Below, piece by piece: positions 1-12,137 of a DNA stretch of 64,000 nt (its first letter is position 1; the number at the start of each line of letters is the position of its first letter). Made by a program: the position numbers and the translations under genes. The notes beneath the pieces are model-generated. The model was not told the DNA's origin, did no database searches, and worked only from the letters and a program-made list of their open reading frames with translations. This DNA comes from Luidia sarsii (lineage: Eukaryota; Echinodermata; Asteroidea; Paxillosida; Luidiidae), in NCBI GenBank assembly GCA_949987565.1, contig OX465105.1, forward strand, positions 4,809,659-4,873,658, written 5' to 3'.

Positions 1-458
1 GAGAGAGAAGCGATGAGACTGAGAGAGGTGGAGAGAGAGAGGGAGGGGAGAGAAAGAGAGAAGAGAGAGAGGGGGAGAGAGAGAGGGGGAGAGAGAGGAG
101 AGAGATGTGTAGAGAGAGAGGTGGAGAGAGAGGAGAGAGATATGTAGAGAGAGAGGTGGAGAGAGAGGAGAGAGGTGTAGAGAGAGAGAGAGAGAGAGAG
201 AGGTGGAGAGAGAGGAGAGAGATATGTAGAGAGAGAGGTGGAGAGAGAGGAGAGAGGTGTATAGAGAGAGGGGTGGAGAGAGAGGAGTGGAGAGAGAGGA
301 GTGGAGAGAGAGGAGAGAGGTGTAGAGAGAGAGGGGAGAGAGAGAGGAGACAGAGGGGAGATCGAGAGGGGGAGGGAGAGAAAGAGAGAGAGAGAGGAGA
401 GGGAGAGATGGGAAGAGAGAGACAGAGGTTCGAGAGAGGGGGAGGAGAGAGATACACA
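1..458. repeat. GA-rich simple repeat (GAGAGA with GGTGGAGA units)
   Basis: Almost pure purine on the + strand, dominated by GA dinucleotides with interspersed higher-order units of about 50 bp that contain GTGTAGAGAGAGAG. The Arg/Glu-only open frame across it is a product of composition, not a gene. The array continues off the left edge of the window. Confidence 0.95.
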
Positions 459-1410
459 GATAAAATCTGTTGCATGATTTAATTCATTTTGTTCATCAGA
501 TCTACTTTAAAGTAACACAATTGTTGTGAACTGGAAAATGCCCAAAGAACAAAAAAAACACACAATTTACAGAGGGTAGCGCTCCATGATCAAAGTAAGT
601 TTCCAATTGTTACTGAATACTGATAGCTCTACGTTCTATCGTGCTACACGCAAAGTCGTATTCTCGTTTGTGTGGTTTAACATCAACGTCTCATCCACTC
701 GTCTAAATCGAAAAATAGGCATTTTCTTCTCCCTCTGGAAACGGGAACAAAATCCGTCATTTCCTCGTCCTAATTCAAGTCCATCTAAACAAGTTCCATA
801 AAAGGCCTGCGGTTTGGAGCGAGCATTTAAGTTTTGTTTGTCAGTCGTTTCCGTGCTATTGATTGAACCAATCCCTGCCTAACACTTCAGATGCAGAGGG
901 GAAAACATCGGACAGACTTTCTCGATACTAGCTCACCACAAATTGATTATATAGATGTTCGAAATTTCACCTAGTACATGTAGTACTAGTAGCGTCTGTT
1001 GGATTATGTTCCTCAAAACTTATGTGAAAACTTCCAACATTTCCGATAAAACCAGACCACTGGTGTTATTAAGCAAACGATAGTGTCCATCACTTTTGTT
1101 TGCTTAACGTATAATTACCGTGATTGCACGTATGCCCACCCCTAGCAATCGGGACCTACTATATATACGTGTGCACCCCCTCGTTTTTGTATGACAGTGG
1201 GCACTGAAGTTGTCTTTATTGGGGCAATGAACAATTCAGTAGGTGGAATTGGTAAACATAGCTACGGTGCACAACACTGACAAGCACTGATCTGTGTCAA
1301 ATCTTGACTATCACTGAATCAGTTCAGTTCAACGTGAACTCTGTCCTTTCCTTTCACGGAAAATTTGACATTACGTACTACATTGCTCAGCTTTAAACCA
1401 GCTTATTTTT
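459..1410. other. Non-coding stretch, no recognisable feature
   Basis: AT-balanced sequence with only short open frames, no domain similarity that I recognise and no clear repeat structure. Confidence 0.6.
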
Positions 1411-1753
1411 AACGGTTCGAAATGTTCACAGATTTACTTGAAACTTATACAGTCTGAAGACGGTTATATGGTAGAAACCTCGCACTGAAATAGTTGTGAC
1501 TAAAATGCTGTATTTTTGGAGAAAAGAGAAAAAGATATCGTTTACGTCTCACCTCTATAAATTTAAACGATTTTTCGAAACAATACGTTGAATGCTGCAT
1601 TTTCGCGAAACAAATGAAGCGGTTTTCACGATATTCTCGAGACTCGGTTGGCGGATTAAGCTGGAAATTTCACAGGTGTGCTATTTCGTGCACATGTTGG
1701 ATCAGACAACTCAGGCATGGATGCTATTCTTTGACCTCGACCAATGTTGTGTT
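1411..1753 (+). mobile_element. MITE family A, copy 1 (diverged)
   Basis: Shares most of its length with the better copy at 13902-14281: the segment starting AAATGTTCACAGATTTAC, the middle GAATGCTGCATTTTCGCG, and the end ACCAATGTTGTGT. The left terminal inverted repeat is missing or decayed. Confidence 0.75.
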
Positions 1754-2551
1754 ATCACTTTATGCATGACTCGACCGTATACTCCCTAGAATGGCCCCCT
1801 TTCGGTGAACAAATCTAAAGTCTAAACTATAAAATGACAATGCAGGCTACGATGCTCTACGCTTGACGAATTCGGACGGAGACACCATCAAAATAAACAA
1901 TTTACTGCCTCGTTGGTGATTTCCTCTTCGCGTCAAGGCTGAGTTGCAATGGACTTAAGGTCTGTTTCCGTCCGTTTGTGAACGGAAACGGGGTCACCTC
2001 CTGAACCTTTCGCGAGAACTTGCAGAAAGTTTAAGTATAGCCTACTATAGTTATTACTGGACGATTGGGAAGCGAATTTCGAACCACTGTCGGTCTCAAC
2101 AATTAAATTGGCCCGAATGATATTGTATAACCTTCGTAAAACGCGCCGTTCGTTCGCAAATGCCCCCAGAAACGAGGAAATCAAACGTTGGAAATCAAGC
2201 CTTGATTTCCCACTATGGGTCAAACATTAGCTGTATGAATAACTGAGTAAAATGTGTCCATCAGCTGTATTCACCTCAAAAGTGCCCAGTGAAGCCAACA
2301 GTAATACCTATAATTCACAACGCTTTGAACGTCCTTCCAAATCATTTATGAATTTGATGTAGACCCAAAACGACGTTGGGCGATGTCTGGCCTCAATCGT
2401 AATCCCCTTCGAGTACCCCATACAACCATGCAAGAATACTGAATATGCCTATACTATTTTCGTTGTTCTCTTTAAAAACAAATGCAATTAAGTTGCAGTG
2501 TTACAAACAGCTTGGAGGACAAAATAAGATATCCTGCCGTTTCGAAAGCTT
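1754..2551. other. Non-coding stretch, no recognisable feature
   Basis: No ORF with family character and no repeat that I could match elsewhere in the window. Confidence 0.55.
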
Positions 2552-2665
2552 TGACTGGATCCGGGACTTGAATCCTATGGTTTGCTTACCAGCTACCGTC
2601 TGAGCTATCCAGCCCTTTAGACGGTGGCCTTCCTAAATAGTCAACTAGTCTTTGCCGGGGGCAGA
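2552..2665 (-). mobile_element. tRNA-derived SINE fragment
   Basis: Reverse complement of the SINE head seen at 50387-50459: the antisense of GGGCTGGATAGCTCAGA is followed by the family leader AGTTGACTATTTAGGAAGG. The B-box-like segment is degenerate. Confidence 0.7.
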
Positions 2666-3613
2666 GTCAGTCAGTCAGAAGCAACCACAAACCGCCGTAT
2701 CTCTCCAACCCCCCCCCCCTCCCTCCATCCTCGCTTTCATTCAGAAGCAAACGGCCAATTGTTGTAAACCTTCCTTTATTTGTTCGGTCTGACGTTTCGT
2801 TCAAAGTAAGGCCCTTCCCAAGAAGAAAAAAAGTCCATTAACACTGTAAGTCTGTATCATTTGGAGACAAGAAATAAGTGCCGTGGCATAGAGAGAATTA
2901 GCATGTTGCTGGGCCCCAAGTAATCCGCACCCATTGTACGTGTATGTGTGCCTTTCCTTCCATTCAGCAGCGAGTGAAGACTGACAACCATTGTGGTAGC
3001 ACTCAGGCGACTTCTTGGCACTCTTGTGCCAAATCCAAATACCGTCTCTTGACTATAACACCGCGCGTATTGTTGGGGTCCGAAAACGATGAAATGTTAT
3101 ACGGCGCTCTGAACAACGAACACAAACAAACTCACACACACGAGTTCAATTTCAACACGGAGCAAGACGAAAGGACTCTTGTTTACTGTGCCACCAAATA
3201 AGGATCCGCCAAACGGGCTTGGCGTTCCCCTTTCCCGGGATATTCTAGTGACAGGGACGACTATTACGCAACGCGTATGCGTAGGCAAGGTGACCTTATC
3301 AAGGGCACTGCGTTGCTTAGCAACGAGAACCCTTACATTATTATTTCGCAGGGGGAGTGTATTGTGGGCGTACATTTCGGTGGAAACCACGATGAGCCAT
3401 TTCAGTTCCCTCTAACTGTTTCTGGATTGGAGCAGGTGGTTTGCATATAACGGTCGACTCGCTGTCCAGTTTATGTAATTCACAAACGTTTTTGGTTAAT
3501 TCAACGCCAACGGTCGTAAATGCACCGGACATAGGGATCTTTTCAGGGAGCCTCTTGAATCAATTGTTGAATGTCTTGGGGACCATCCACGCCACCACTG
3601 CCAGTGGTAGTAG
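2666..3613. other. Non-coding stretch with a short poly-C/CCCTCC tract
   Basis: Contains a C-rich run near 2709-2726 and otherwise unique-looking sequence. Overlapping short open frames on both strands show no protein-family features. Confidence 0.5.
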
Positions 3614-4141
3614 CATCACCATGACCATGACCATGACCATGACCATGACCATGACCATGACCATCACCATGACCATGACCATGACCATCACCATCACCAT
3701 CACCATCACCATCATCACCATCACTATGACCATCACCATGACCATGACCATGACCATGACCATGACCATGACCATGACCATGACCATGACCATCACCATG
3801 ACCATGACCATGACCATCACCATCACCATCACCATCACCATCACCATCATCATCACCATCACTTTGACCATCACCATCACCATCACCATCACCATCACCA
3901 TCACCATCACCATCACCATCACCATCACCATCACCATCACCATCACCATCACCATCACCATCACCATCACCATCACCATCACCATCACCATCACCATCAT
4001 CATCACCATCACCATCACTATCACCTTCACCATCACCATCATCACCACCATCACCATCACCATCACCATCACCATCACCACCAACACCATCACCATCACC
4101 ATCACCATCACCATCACCACCACCATCACCATCACCATCAA
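3614..4141. repeat. Microsatellite of ATGACC / ATCACC hexamers
   Basis: More than 500 bp of tandem CATCAC and CATGAC hexamers with small ATC indels. Blocks of ATGACC alternate with blocks of ATCACC, which suggests expansion of two variant units. The period is a multiple of three, so frames stay open on both strands (Thr/Met/Ile or Met/Val strings). These are not genes. Confidence 0.97.
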
Positions 4142-5218
4142 CTACAAAAGACCCGTTCTATGCTTTGCAAAAGAAAATAACATGCTTAAGCATACTCTCC
4201 CGCTCCAGTCGCTCCGAGCGGTGACATATCTGATCTCAACCACGCCATAAAAGCCTTGACGAAAGACTACGTAGAGCCTATAGAGATAATCTCCTTTTCC
4301 CACTATCGGCGAACTTGATAACGTGCATCCAATGCATTTCTCTCTTCTCTTCCCACATATGCCTATAGAAGTGAAATCTGAACTGTCCAAAACGTCACAC
4401 AAAGTATTTAGATAAGCGGCCAGATTAGGATGTCATAAAGTAGGTATTATGCAAACATTTGCTTTCGAGGAAACAAAATCATCGAACATCTTCTTTTGAA
4501 TTCAGCGCGCACTAATACCAGTAATAAATACGACGTCATGGAACTACCTTGTTTGACCGTCGTGGACGGATTGAGTTAGTATGACATTGCTTTGGCGAAG
4601 ATGGCCAATGCACGAGTCGACCTGTTACCATTCTAACCAGTGACCACTTTTAGCAACATTTCATTTACTCTATCAAAAGGTATTCTTTGACACTGCATGT
4701 CCTCAGATTTGATTGACCTAAGATAGAGGGGGTGAGATTTAACATCGACGACTTTACTTTTTTTCAGACAGGTCTCTTTCTCCATCTCTCCGCGTTTTGT
4801 ATCAGTTACGTCATCTCTGCTGTCGGAGAAAATGCAGTGTGATATATGCAATATGAAAACAAACCCTACTTTATATCCCCAAACCACAAAATAACGATGT
4901 AGGCCAAACCCACAAACTGCACGCTGAGTCACCCGTCGTTGATAACACTCATTGCGGTTTTCAAGCCACAATGTACCGTTCCCAAAATTCAAGTCACTCC
5001 GATAGCGTTTAGAAACCCATTGACTGTCCTGAGAATGTCCTTGGCAAATACCAACCTAGTCTGAACGGTAAATGCCTTTCCAAATCTATCGTTGAAGACA
5101 ATGTAAAGCCAACATATTTCAGAGTACTGAATGCTTAAAGCGTCTTGTCTGCTGCATGCCGTTAAGAAAGAGCTGAGATGAAAGGACGATGTGAAGGTTT
5201 GCGTGGTGGACGCACCGA
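4142..5218. other. Non-coding stretch, no recognisable feature
   Basis: Only short open frames without recognisable domains and no tandem structure. Confidence 0.5.
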
Positions 5219-5412
5219 GTGGAAGCCTTTTCGTTGACACCATGTAACATGCATCTCTTTTGAGACGAAGTGTGGCTCTGAAAAAAATAGTATATAGTTA
5301 CCGGTTCTTTTTCAGAGCCACACTCCGTCTCAAAAGAGATGTGTTACATGGTGTCAACGCACACCAAAAAAAGAGAGATGTGCTTCATGTTATCGGCCGC
5401 AAACCTTCCACT
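5219..5412. mobile_element. MITE family D, inverted-repeat element copy 1
   Basis: Long inverted repeat. The left arm has GACACCATGTAACATGCATC then GAGACGAAGTGTGGCTCTGA; the right arm has TCAGAGCCACACTCCGTCTC then GATGTGTTACATGGTGTCAA, ending AAACCTTCCACTT. The centre carries TTACCGGTTC. Related copies lie at 8775-8852, 47009-47177 and 62045-62493. Confidence 0.85.
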
Positions 5413-5456
5413 TAAGGTGAAAGAAAGAGTTGCCTGTGCCCAATCATAATGGGCAC

Positions 5457-5516
5457 GGGTTACTAATGCATCATCTTCAGATAATGCATCATCTTCAGAT
5501 GATGCATTATCTGACG
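5457..5516. repeat. Short tandem repeat ATGCATCATCTTCAGATA
   Basis: Two to three copies of a unit of about 18 bp (TAATGCATCATCTTCAGATA) in tandem. Confidence 0.7.
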
Positions 5517-5728
5517 TTCCTAACATTCCGTGCCTATAGGCATATCAAGTCGCTTTTGATTTCTAACTAAACGGACGGCAGGTCGGGTGCTGGCGAGTGT
5601 AAGGTCATTATAATTATGTCACCCGGGAGGCATATAAGCGTCACGACGTATGACACTTAACCACCGTCGGTGGCTAAGCTATAATTCAAGTGCGAATGTG
5701 CAAAGCAAGGTTTTGCTGAGGCCTCCCC

Positions 5729-5781
5729 CATTCATTCATTCATTTATTCATTCATTCATTCATTCATTCATTCATTCATTT
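5729..5781. repeat. (CATT)n microsatellite
   Basis: About 13 tandem CATT tetranucleotides with a single TATT interruption. Confidence 0.95.
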
Positions 5782-5810
5782 CTCAGGTAGTTACAGGCAC
5801 AAGCACGAAA

Positions 5811-6262
5811 CAACCCTAACCCTAATCCTAATCCTAACCCTAACAACCCTAATCCTGAACCTAACCCTTAACAACCCTAATCCTGAACCTAACCCTTAAC
5901 AACCCTTATCCTGAACCTAACCCTTAACAACCCTAATCCTGAACCTAAGCTGAACCCTTAACAACCCTAATCCTGAACCTAACCCTGAACAACCCTAATC
6001 CTGAACCTAATCCTTAACCCTTAACAACCCTAATCCTGAATCTAACCCTTAACAACCCTAATCCTGAACCTAACCCTTAACCCTTAACAACCCTAATCCT
6101 GAACCTAACCCTAACAACCCTAATCCTGAACCTAACCCTTAACAACCCTAATCCTGAACCTAACCCTAATCCTCACCCTAACTCTATCAGTAATGCTAAC
6201 CCAACCCGAACTCTAACTCTAACCGTAACCATAGCCCTAATCGTAGAGCCCTAAGCCTAACC
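5811..6262. repeat. Interstitial telomere-like repeat (CCCTAA variants)
   Basis: Degenerate array of CCCTAA, the complement of the metazoan telomere unit TTAGGG. It is reorganised into a higher-order unit of about 28 bp: AACAACCCTAATCCTGAACC followed by TAACCCTT. The array decays toward 6180-6260. Unique sequence on both sides makes it internal rather than a chromosome end. Confidence 0.93.
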
Positions 6263-6697
6263 TACGCTGGTTTACAAAACACGTCCTCGTATTGTCCCCG
6301 CACAATTTACGGGGTACCAGCATGGCTCAACGACGGTGGTTAAGCGTCATATGTCGGTCCTCTTATATATCTCCATCCGGCGATGAAAAACACAATGATT
6401 CACGAGACTGCTGAGCCGGTTCCTCGTTTGTTTGTTTTGAAGTCGGGGCTCGACACCGGTAAAATGCTGAAACTGAAAAACCGAGCATCCGGACTCTGGG
6501 TGCGATCTTGTTTTAGTGAAGGATCGACTTGCCGCGGAAAAGGACCTGAGATCGGCCGCTCGAATTTCTCAGACGTCTAACTTCAGAGGAAAATGGCGTC
6601 GTACATGCATCTTTATACAATGAAGCATCTTCGTACCGACAAACGACAACAAACGCTTATAATTATACATGCATAATGTTTATGCTTAGTAATCGCT
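6263..6697. other. Non-coding stretch, no recognisable feature
   Basis: One short open frame (6383-6580) without recognisable domain content; nothing else stands out. Confidence 0.45.
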
Positions 6698-6866
6698 TCT
6701 GACTGGTGCCCCACCCCGGCAAAGACTACCGGTAGTTGACTATTTGGGAAGGACACCATCTAAGGGCTGGATATAGGTCAGATGGAAGAGCGCGTTAGTC
6801 CAGAGGTCTCGGGTTCAAGTCCTGATCCAGTCAAAGTTTTCTTTGCCAATTTGTCAATTTGGCTGA
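6698..6866 (+). mobile_element. tRNA-derived SINE copy
   Basis: Family leader (GCCCCACCCCGGCAAAGACT, then TTGACTATTTGGGAAGG) followed by a tRNA-like head GGGCTGGATA...GGTCAGATGG with B-box GGGTTCAAGTCC, then the tail ATCCAGTCAAAGTTTTCTTT. It matches the copies at 50038-50500, 30085-30216 and 35360-35452. Confidence 0.8.
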
Positions 6867-7916
6867 AAGTAACCATGGTTTTCCAGAGCAAATTCTCTGC
6901 AAATGGAATTGTTCTCTGGTTTCTCACCATGTACTCAGAACTAGCCCATTTTTCATCGTAGACACAGTAAAATTGCAATATCACGTACGAGATATATATA
7001 TATATTTTGTACTAGTGGAAGTATGCGATTGAAAATTGAGTGTCAATAAATAGGTAGCCCCTTCAGAAGTTGTAAATAGTTGTGTGTTTTAAGAATTCGA
7101 GGTCTGCTTAATCAGTCCAGCGTGATATCAACCGTGTTTCATTGCTCTTCACGAGAAAAGGTTGGAGTCCGATCAATGGAGTGATTGATCGAATGATATC
7201 GTTATCAATTGATACGTTGATCAACGTGTAAAATAATATTGACAAACCCTTTTTTTTTTTACTGAGCCCAGTCTTCAAAAAAACTGACCCAGTTTTTTTC
7301 TCTCCCTCTCTCTCTCTACTCGCCATGTGACGGGAGTTGTTTTAATGGCAGGAAGCTGCATCCGATCTGACAACTTTCTGTTTGTTTTGTCGGCTATTGT
7401 TGGTAGCGGAAGACATAATTGGCGGATGCCATGCATGAAGTAATATCCGAACAAGAATTTCATGAGGTGATCGGTACAGCGCGTGGCTTCGACCACGGGA
7501 TGAACTCGGCCTATACGTATACATTTTAGGCGCAAAGCGTTGCCCGGATTTTCAAAGACAAGGTCACTTGAAGTACACATGCTTTAGCATAGCTGCAATC
7601 TCTCTTAAAGCCCCTACACAACAATTTAGTTTTTTTCTGTTTGGCCCACCATAAGCGGGGTTCTAATGTCTAAACCGCATTCCACTAGCCCAGTACGGCG
7701 TTCGGTTATAACAATGCACAGCTTACCTACTTAAGCATGAGCTTATTATAAGACAGCACACCGAGTTCTACAGTACCTGCTACACACTCCACTGCCTACC
7801 CCGTGTTGTAATAAACCCTGCTAGAACATAGACCTTGTCTCCTTTGCCTTCTTTTGGCGGTCTATTAAGTCCAAACTGTTTTTCATGCGTATGAGCGGAG
7901 CGAAGTAGCATGAAAC
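6867..7916. other. Non-coding stretch
   Basis: No gene recognised. It holds an (AT)n tract near 6990-7005, a poly-T run at 7250-7260, a CT tract at 7300-7317 and an isolated family-A-like terminus (CCCCTACACAACAATTTAG) at 7611-7630. Confidence 0.5.
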
Positions 7917-8240
7917 TGGTAAGATCGAAAAACAGAAATGTTCACAGATTGTCATCAGACTTATGGAGGTCCAACAAACCAAGGAAAAACTGACTGGGAA
8001 CTGTTTTGAACAATTTGAAAAATTGCCAAAGAAAACTGTGACTGGACCGGGACTTGAACCCGAGACCTCTGGACTAATGTACTTATACAGACATGATGGT
8101 TACGGTAGAAACCTCACACTGAAACATTTCTGTCTTAAAGACAAGAAAAGAGTAAAGAATCGTTTACGTTTCGGACGCGAGATCTAAACAATTTTAACAA
8201 ATGAAGTGGTTTTCACGATTTTCTCGATTTTCTCTTGGGT
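7917..8240 (+). mobile_element. MITE family A copy interrupted by a SINE
   Basis: Starts with TGGTAAGATCGAAAAACAGA and AATGTTCACAGATTG as in family A. It is then broken by an antisense SINE head (about 7980-8081, with GGACCGGGACTTGAACCCGA) and resumes with CTTATACAGACATGATGGTT through the AAGTGGTTTTCACGATTTTC segment. Confidence 0.75.
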
Positions 8241-8464
8241 TCAAGTCCCGGCTAAAATCTCTTTTGCTTTTGGACAAAGCAATTCAGATACGTTACAAAC
8301 GTCTTTCTGACTTCAATTCCCTTCTATTCCCAAAAATGTCACAAGCCTCACATTTCGATCATAGCAGAACCCTTCTCAGTTACTTCATTACATATATTTA
8401 ACTAGAAAGGTCAAACAAATAAAGGGGGGGAATGATTGGGAACTTTCAAACAATTTTTAACAAT

Positions 8465-8775
8465 GGCAAAGAAAACTTTGATTGCACCGGAACTTGAACC
8501 ATAGAATTCTGGCTTTGCGCATAGCGCTCTTACCATCTAAGCTATGCAGTCTGAATCTCTGTGCATGCAGGCCTAAACATCCCATGTTGTATGATTAAAT
8601 CCATTCTGGATACAATTTCTTGCTCTCTTTGTTTCTTTATTGAGGTTGATGTATAAAACCGAAACTGTTGTTCATGCGTATGAGCGCAGCGAAGTAGCAT
8701 GAAATTCTGGCTTTGCGCATAGCGCTCTTACCATCTGAGCTATGCAGCCCTCAGATGGTGGCCTTTTTCAAATAG
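8465..8775 (-). mobile_element. Two antisense tRNA-SINE fragments in tandem
   Basis: Antisense SINE heads at about 8465-8552 (GATTGCACCGGAACTTGAAC ... AGCTATGCAG) and 8700-8770 (TCTGGCTTTGCGCATAGCGC ... GAGCTATGCAGCCCTCAGA). Both share TTTGCGCATAGCGCTCTTAC, so the second looks like a partial duplicate of the first. Confidence 0.7.
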
Positions 8776-8852
8776 GAGTGTGGCTCTTTTCAGAGCCACA
8801 CGCTCCTTCTTGAAAGAGAAGTGCTACATGGTGTCACCGCAAACCTTCCACA
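8775..8852. mobile_element. MITE family D, right half (copy 2)
   Basis: Contains GTGTGGCTCTTTTCAGAGCC, CTTGAAAGAGAAGTGCTACA and TGGTGTCACCGCAAACCTTC, the right arm of the inverted-repeat element seen complete at 47009-47177. The left arm is lost. Confidence 0.75.
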
Positions 8853-9186
8853 TAAACAGGCAGCTAGTTTTTTCCCGGGGTCAGACAGTTCTAGAAATGT
8901 CGGGTCCTCGAAACGTCTTTTGGAAGTAAGCAGCAAACTTAACGGCTTGCTCACATAAGAATATACAGATATAATATGACCCTTTTCTAAATAGATCTCA
9001 GAAATCGAAGGTCTTCAGATTTTGATCATATCAGGTTCTTTGCCAAAGACAAAGGATAGAAATATTTGGTTTTTATACATTTCAATGTTTGGGGGGTTGA
9101 GCGGTCGGAGAATTGAGCCATTTGTTCGGGCAGTAAAAATAGACATGCGCAGTTGACGAGCAACGAGCATGACGTGTGACTCAATA

Positions 9187-9437
9187 TGTGACCCGGCACA
9201 GCGACATGAGGAATATCCCACCAAAACTCTTTTCGAGTAAACAACGCCTAAAGTCAAAGTATCTTCTCAATTCGATTAAAAATTAATTTTCTTTTTTGTT
9301 TGTATTTTCGGAAAGTTAATTTATTGGAGGAAATTTTGATATCATTTTAAAGCTAATAGTACACTCTTTCACATCATTAGAAAATCTCAAAATCTCAAAA
9401 GTGGGGGTTATTTCTCATTATGATGTGCCGGGTCACA
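9187..9437 (-). mobile_element. MITE family B, copy 1
   Basis: A 251-bp element with terminal inverted repeats TGTGACCCGGCACA / TGTGCCGGGTCACA, flanked on both sides by TA, as expected of a Tc1/mariner-type non-autonomous element. Compared with 16759-17012 it lies in the reverse orientation. The open frames overlapping it are shadows. Confidence 0.88.
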
Positions 9438-10124
9438 TATATGTATCTAACTGGGTGGAAGGGCTGGACTGCCCTTATTCGGGGGAGCTCCAAGAACGAA
9501 AGTTAACTGTCACGATGGGCGTGTACTTGTGGGGAAGATCTGCACTGACCGCAGTTGATAGGCGTCTGGCATCCGCCCTTATACATGTCACTTACTGTGG
9601 AAACAGTAAGCTGTTGGTACTAACAATTGGTAACGCTTCTTTCAAAGCACGAAGATTTACGGCCTGCGCAAAAATGAAAGTGCAGGCACGCGTACAATGG
9701 CTTCGTCATCTTCGTAAGGGGGGGAGATCGATAGGCCCTTATAACGAATCCATGGATCAGGTTTGGGCTCAGGCTTCGTCTTCGTCTGACAAAAACCTAA
9801 AAATACAGGTTGTGGTTTGTTGCGGAAATTAAAGGTTTGTTGGCTTGATAGGTACACAGTATTCACCAAGAAAATAGGGACAAAATGCTTGTTTCAAGAT
9901 GCATGCGACACTATAACGGCTGAGAGAAATATGACCCAATTAGCCAATAAAACCGAGCGTTAGCCATCATATGTCGTAAACGGCCATGGTATAGTCTGGG
10001 GACTCCTTGCAACATGGGAATCGTGTGGGGGTTGTTTACACATGAGGTCGGGACCAAGACCCGATGAGAGATCTCGGGAGGTGTCGCGATGTCTCCCGAT
10101 ATCTCGCCATGGCTTTAAAGGTAT
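9438..10124. other. Non-coding stretch, no clear feature
   Basis: The open frame 9401-9832 begins inside the MITE and shows no domain features. I see nothing else supportable. Confidence 0.45.
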
Positions 10125-10440
10125 AGGCTACGTAATACCATTTGCGAACTAGGTCGAAGAATCGCTTCCATGCTTTGTCAGACCCTGCGTAAGTTTCGGC
10201 TCAAAACAAAAAACCCGCAGAAATGAAATTAGGCCTAATTAAGTGCTATCCCCTTTTCATTTATAGGACGGTATTAATTGTAAAAGGAACTCTTTGATCC
10301 GACAAATTTCATCGTTTCTCGAAACAGGCCGATTTTTGGGTGCTCAAATTTCACGGTATGTCTGATACCGTTACAATCTTTCCGATGAGTAAGTAATTTT
10401 CTCAATTTTTGAATGTTCGGAAATTGGGCAAATTTAGGTC
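10125..10440 (+). repeat. Dispersed repeat family K, diverged copy
   Basis: Resembles 19240-19595 and 21325-21690 over about 300 bp: GCTTCCATGCTTTGTCAGAC, AACAAAAAACC..GCAGAAATGAAATTA, GGTATGTCTGATACCGTTAC, and the end ATGTTCGGAAATTGGG. Probably an old transposable-element copy of unknown class. Confidence 0.65.
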
Positions 10441-12137
10441 GGTATAGCGCCAAGTCGTTTGAAAGGTTGAGACAATAACCCCTCCACAAACAATTAAAGA
10501 CACACACACACTTACACGCGTATACTTGTGGGGTATTTCCTTGGTTCTTGTGTACTAAAAAAACACTCTCAGAAAAGCAGAATTCAAATCGCTTCCTTTG
10601 ATCGAACCAGAATCACTTTCCTAGGCTGAAAATTCTAGCGAACGTCCCTCATATAAAACTTCTCTTTGCGACACATAAACTTGGAAATTCCTCCTTTTTG
10701 AGTTAATTCCAAATAATCAGTTTCGTGAAAACCTTATGGGATACCAAACAGGTTCCTCACAAGGAGCGGTCCCATTGTTCTGAGTACCAATCCATTGCTC
10801 TGGTACCCAACAACCCACAGTACACAAACGCAGACCTCCTCTTGCCGACGACTGTTTCCTAACGAAATAAAAGGGTACCTGTGTCCCACTTGGGCGCCTG
10901 GTTATATTCACTATATATGCATATAAATAGAGCCTGATGACTGAGGAGAAAGAACCTTCATCCATGCTCACAAGGGAGCCAGTAAAGACGTTAAAGGCTT
11001 AATTACTGCGATGTAATTCTCCCCCCTGGGAGAGTTGCATAAATACATGTAGTTTCCTTGCTCGTCTATGCATAATTATATGTACATTGATAAGCACGGG
11101 CTACTTTCAAAGTTATAGGGTGGTAGGCGAACGTACAGTAAGGTCGATCATACAATTAGATGTGTATGGAGAAATGGTAATCAATGTACCACGTAGGTCG
11201 CTGTACCTGATGGACACAAGAACCATTAAGAGTCCTAATTAAAGAGGTGAACATCCATATCAGAATTTAACACCAATGATCTTATATGTTTCGCCTTTAA
11301 CGCGGAGACGTTATCTTCAAGCTAATTACTTTTTAAAAGATAATCCTTCGATCCTAGAATTTTGCCATTTATGAACCTTAAGCTTTCCCCGTGCAAGTCA
11401 GAATTTGTACTTGCATGTAAGGTGAACCACGGGAGGTAGAGTCCCTCCTCTAGTACCTCCATCATGGGTGAACAACATGCCTTTTTTGGTGCTTCCTGCA
11501 GTGGGGACGATTTAAACATGACTTGAACTCCAGTCAATAATTTTATCCAGCAAGCGAATTTTTATTAAAACTTTCTTTAAACGTTCCCTGGCAGCTTCCG
11601 TTCCCTGATTCGTTCAGAGAGTGTGCATTTTTCTCAAACCTTTAAGGCCTGCATGAACTTGACCGAACCATGAAACAGCCGTCTATAACCCCAAGGGAAC
11701 CCCCCCCCCCCCCTGACATTCTTGAACGTTTACACATCGCCCGACCTCAATGGTTCTGGGATATCCCACGACCCTCTCATGTCTCGTATTTCGGGTGACT
11801 CACCTTTGAGTATACACGCGGCTATTGTGTCTTCGTTTTGGATCGCAGCAGGAGAAATCCAGGGTACCAGACCTTGCTAACACCTCCAACTTCTTGCAAT
11901 GGAGTTTCTGCTGGAGGGGGAATGAAAAACAGCGTGTAACGACTTCTGTTGTAAACGTTCATTGTATTCAAAGAAACAAACTGCTATAGGCCTAAGATTG
12001 TCTGGACTTGGAAATCGAAGAGGAGATTAATTTTGTCCCTGTTCAAGCCGCGCCATTATTACTGGACAACTATAGCATGAATCAACGTGGGTAATGCAAT
12101 ATTGTTCTTTTCTGTATCCCCAGTTTAGTAAGCGGAG
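10441..12137. other. Non-coding stretch, no recognisable feature
   Basis: Unique-looking sequence with only short open frames and a poly-C run at 11700-11713. No exon-like segment, RNA gene or repeat recognised. Confidence 0.5.

Noticed and set aside
5811..6262. True chromosome end
   Set aside because: The repeats are degenerate, internally reorganised and followed by 58 kb of ordinary sequence including genes.
9401..9832. 143-codon open frame as a gene
   Set aside because: It starts inside a MITE, has no recognisable domain and no splice context.
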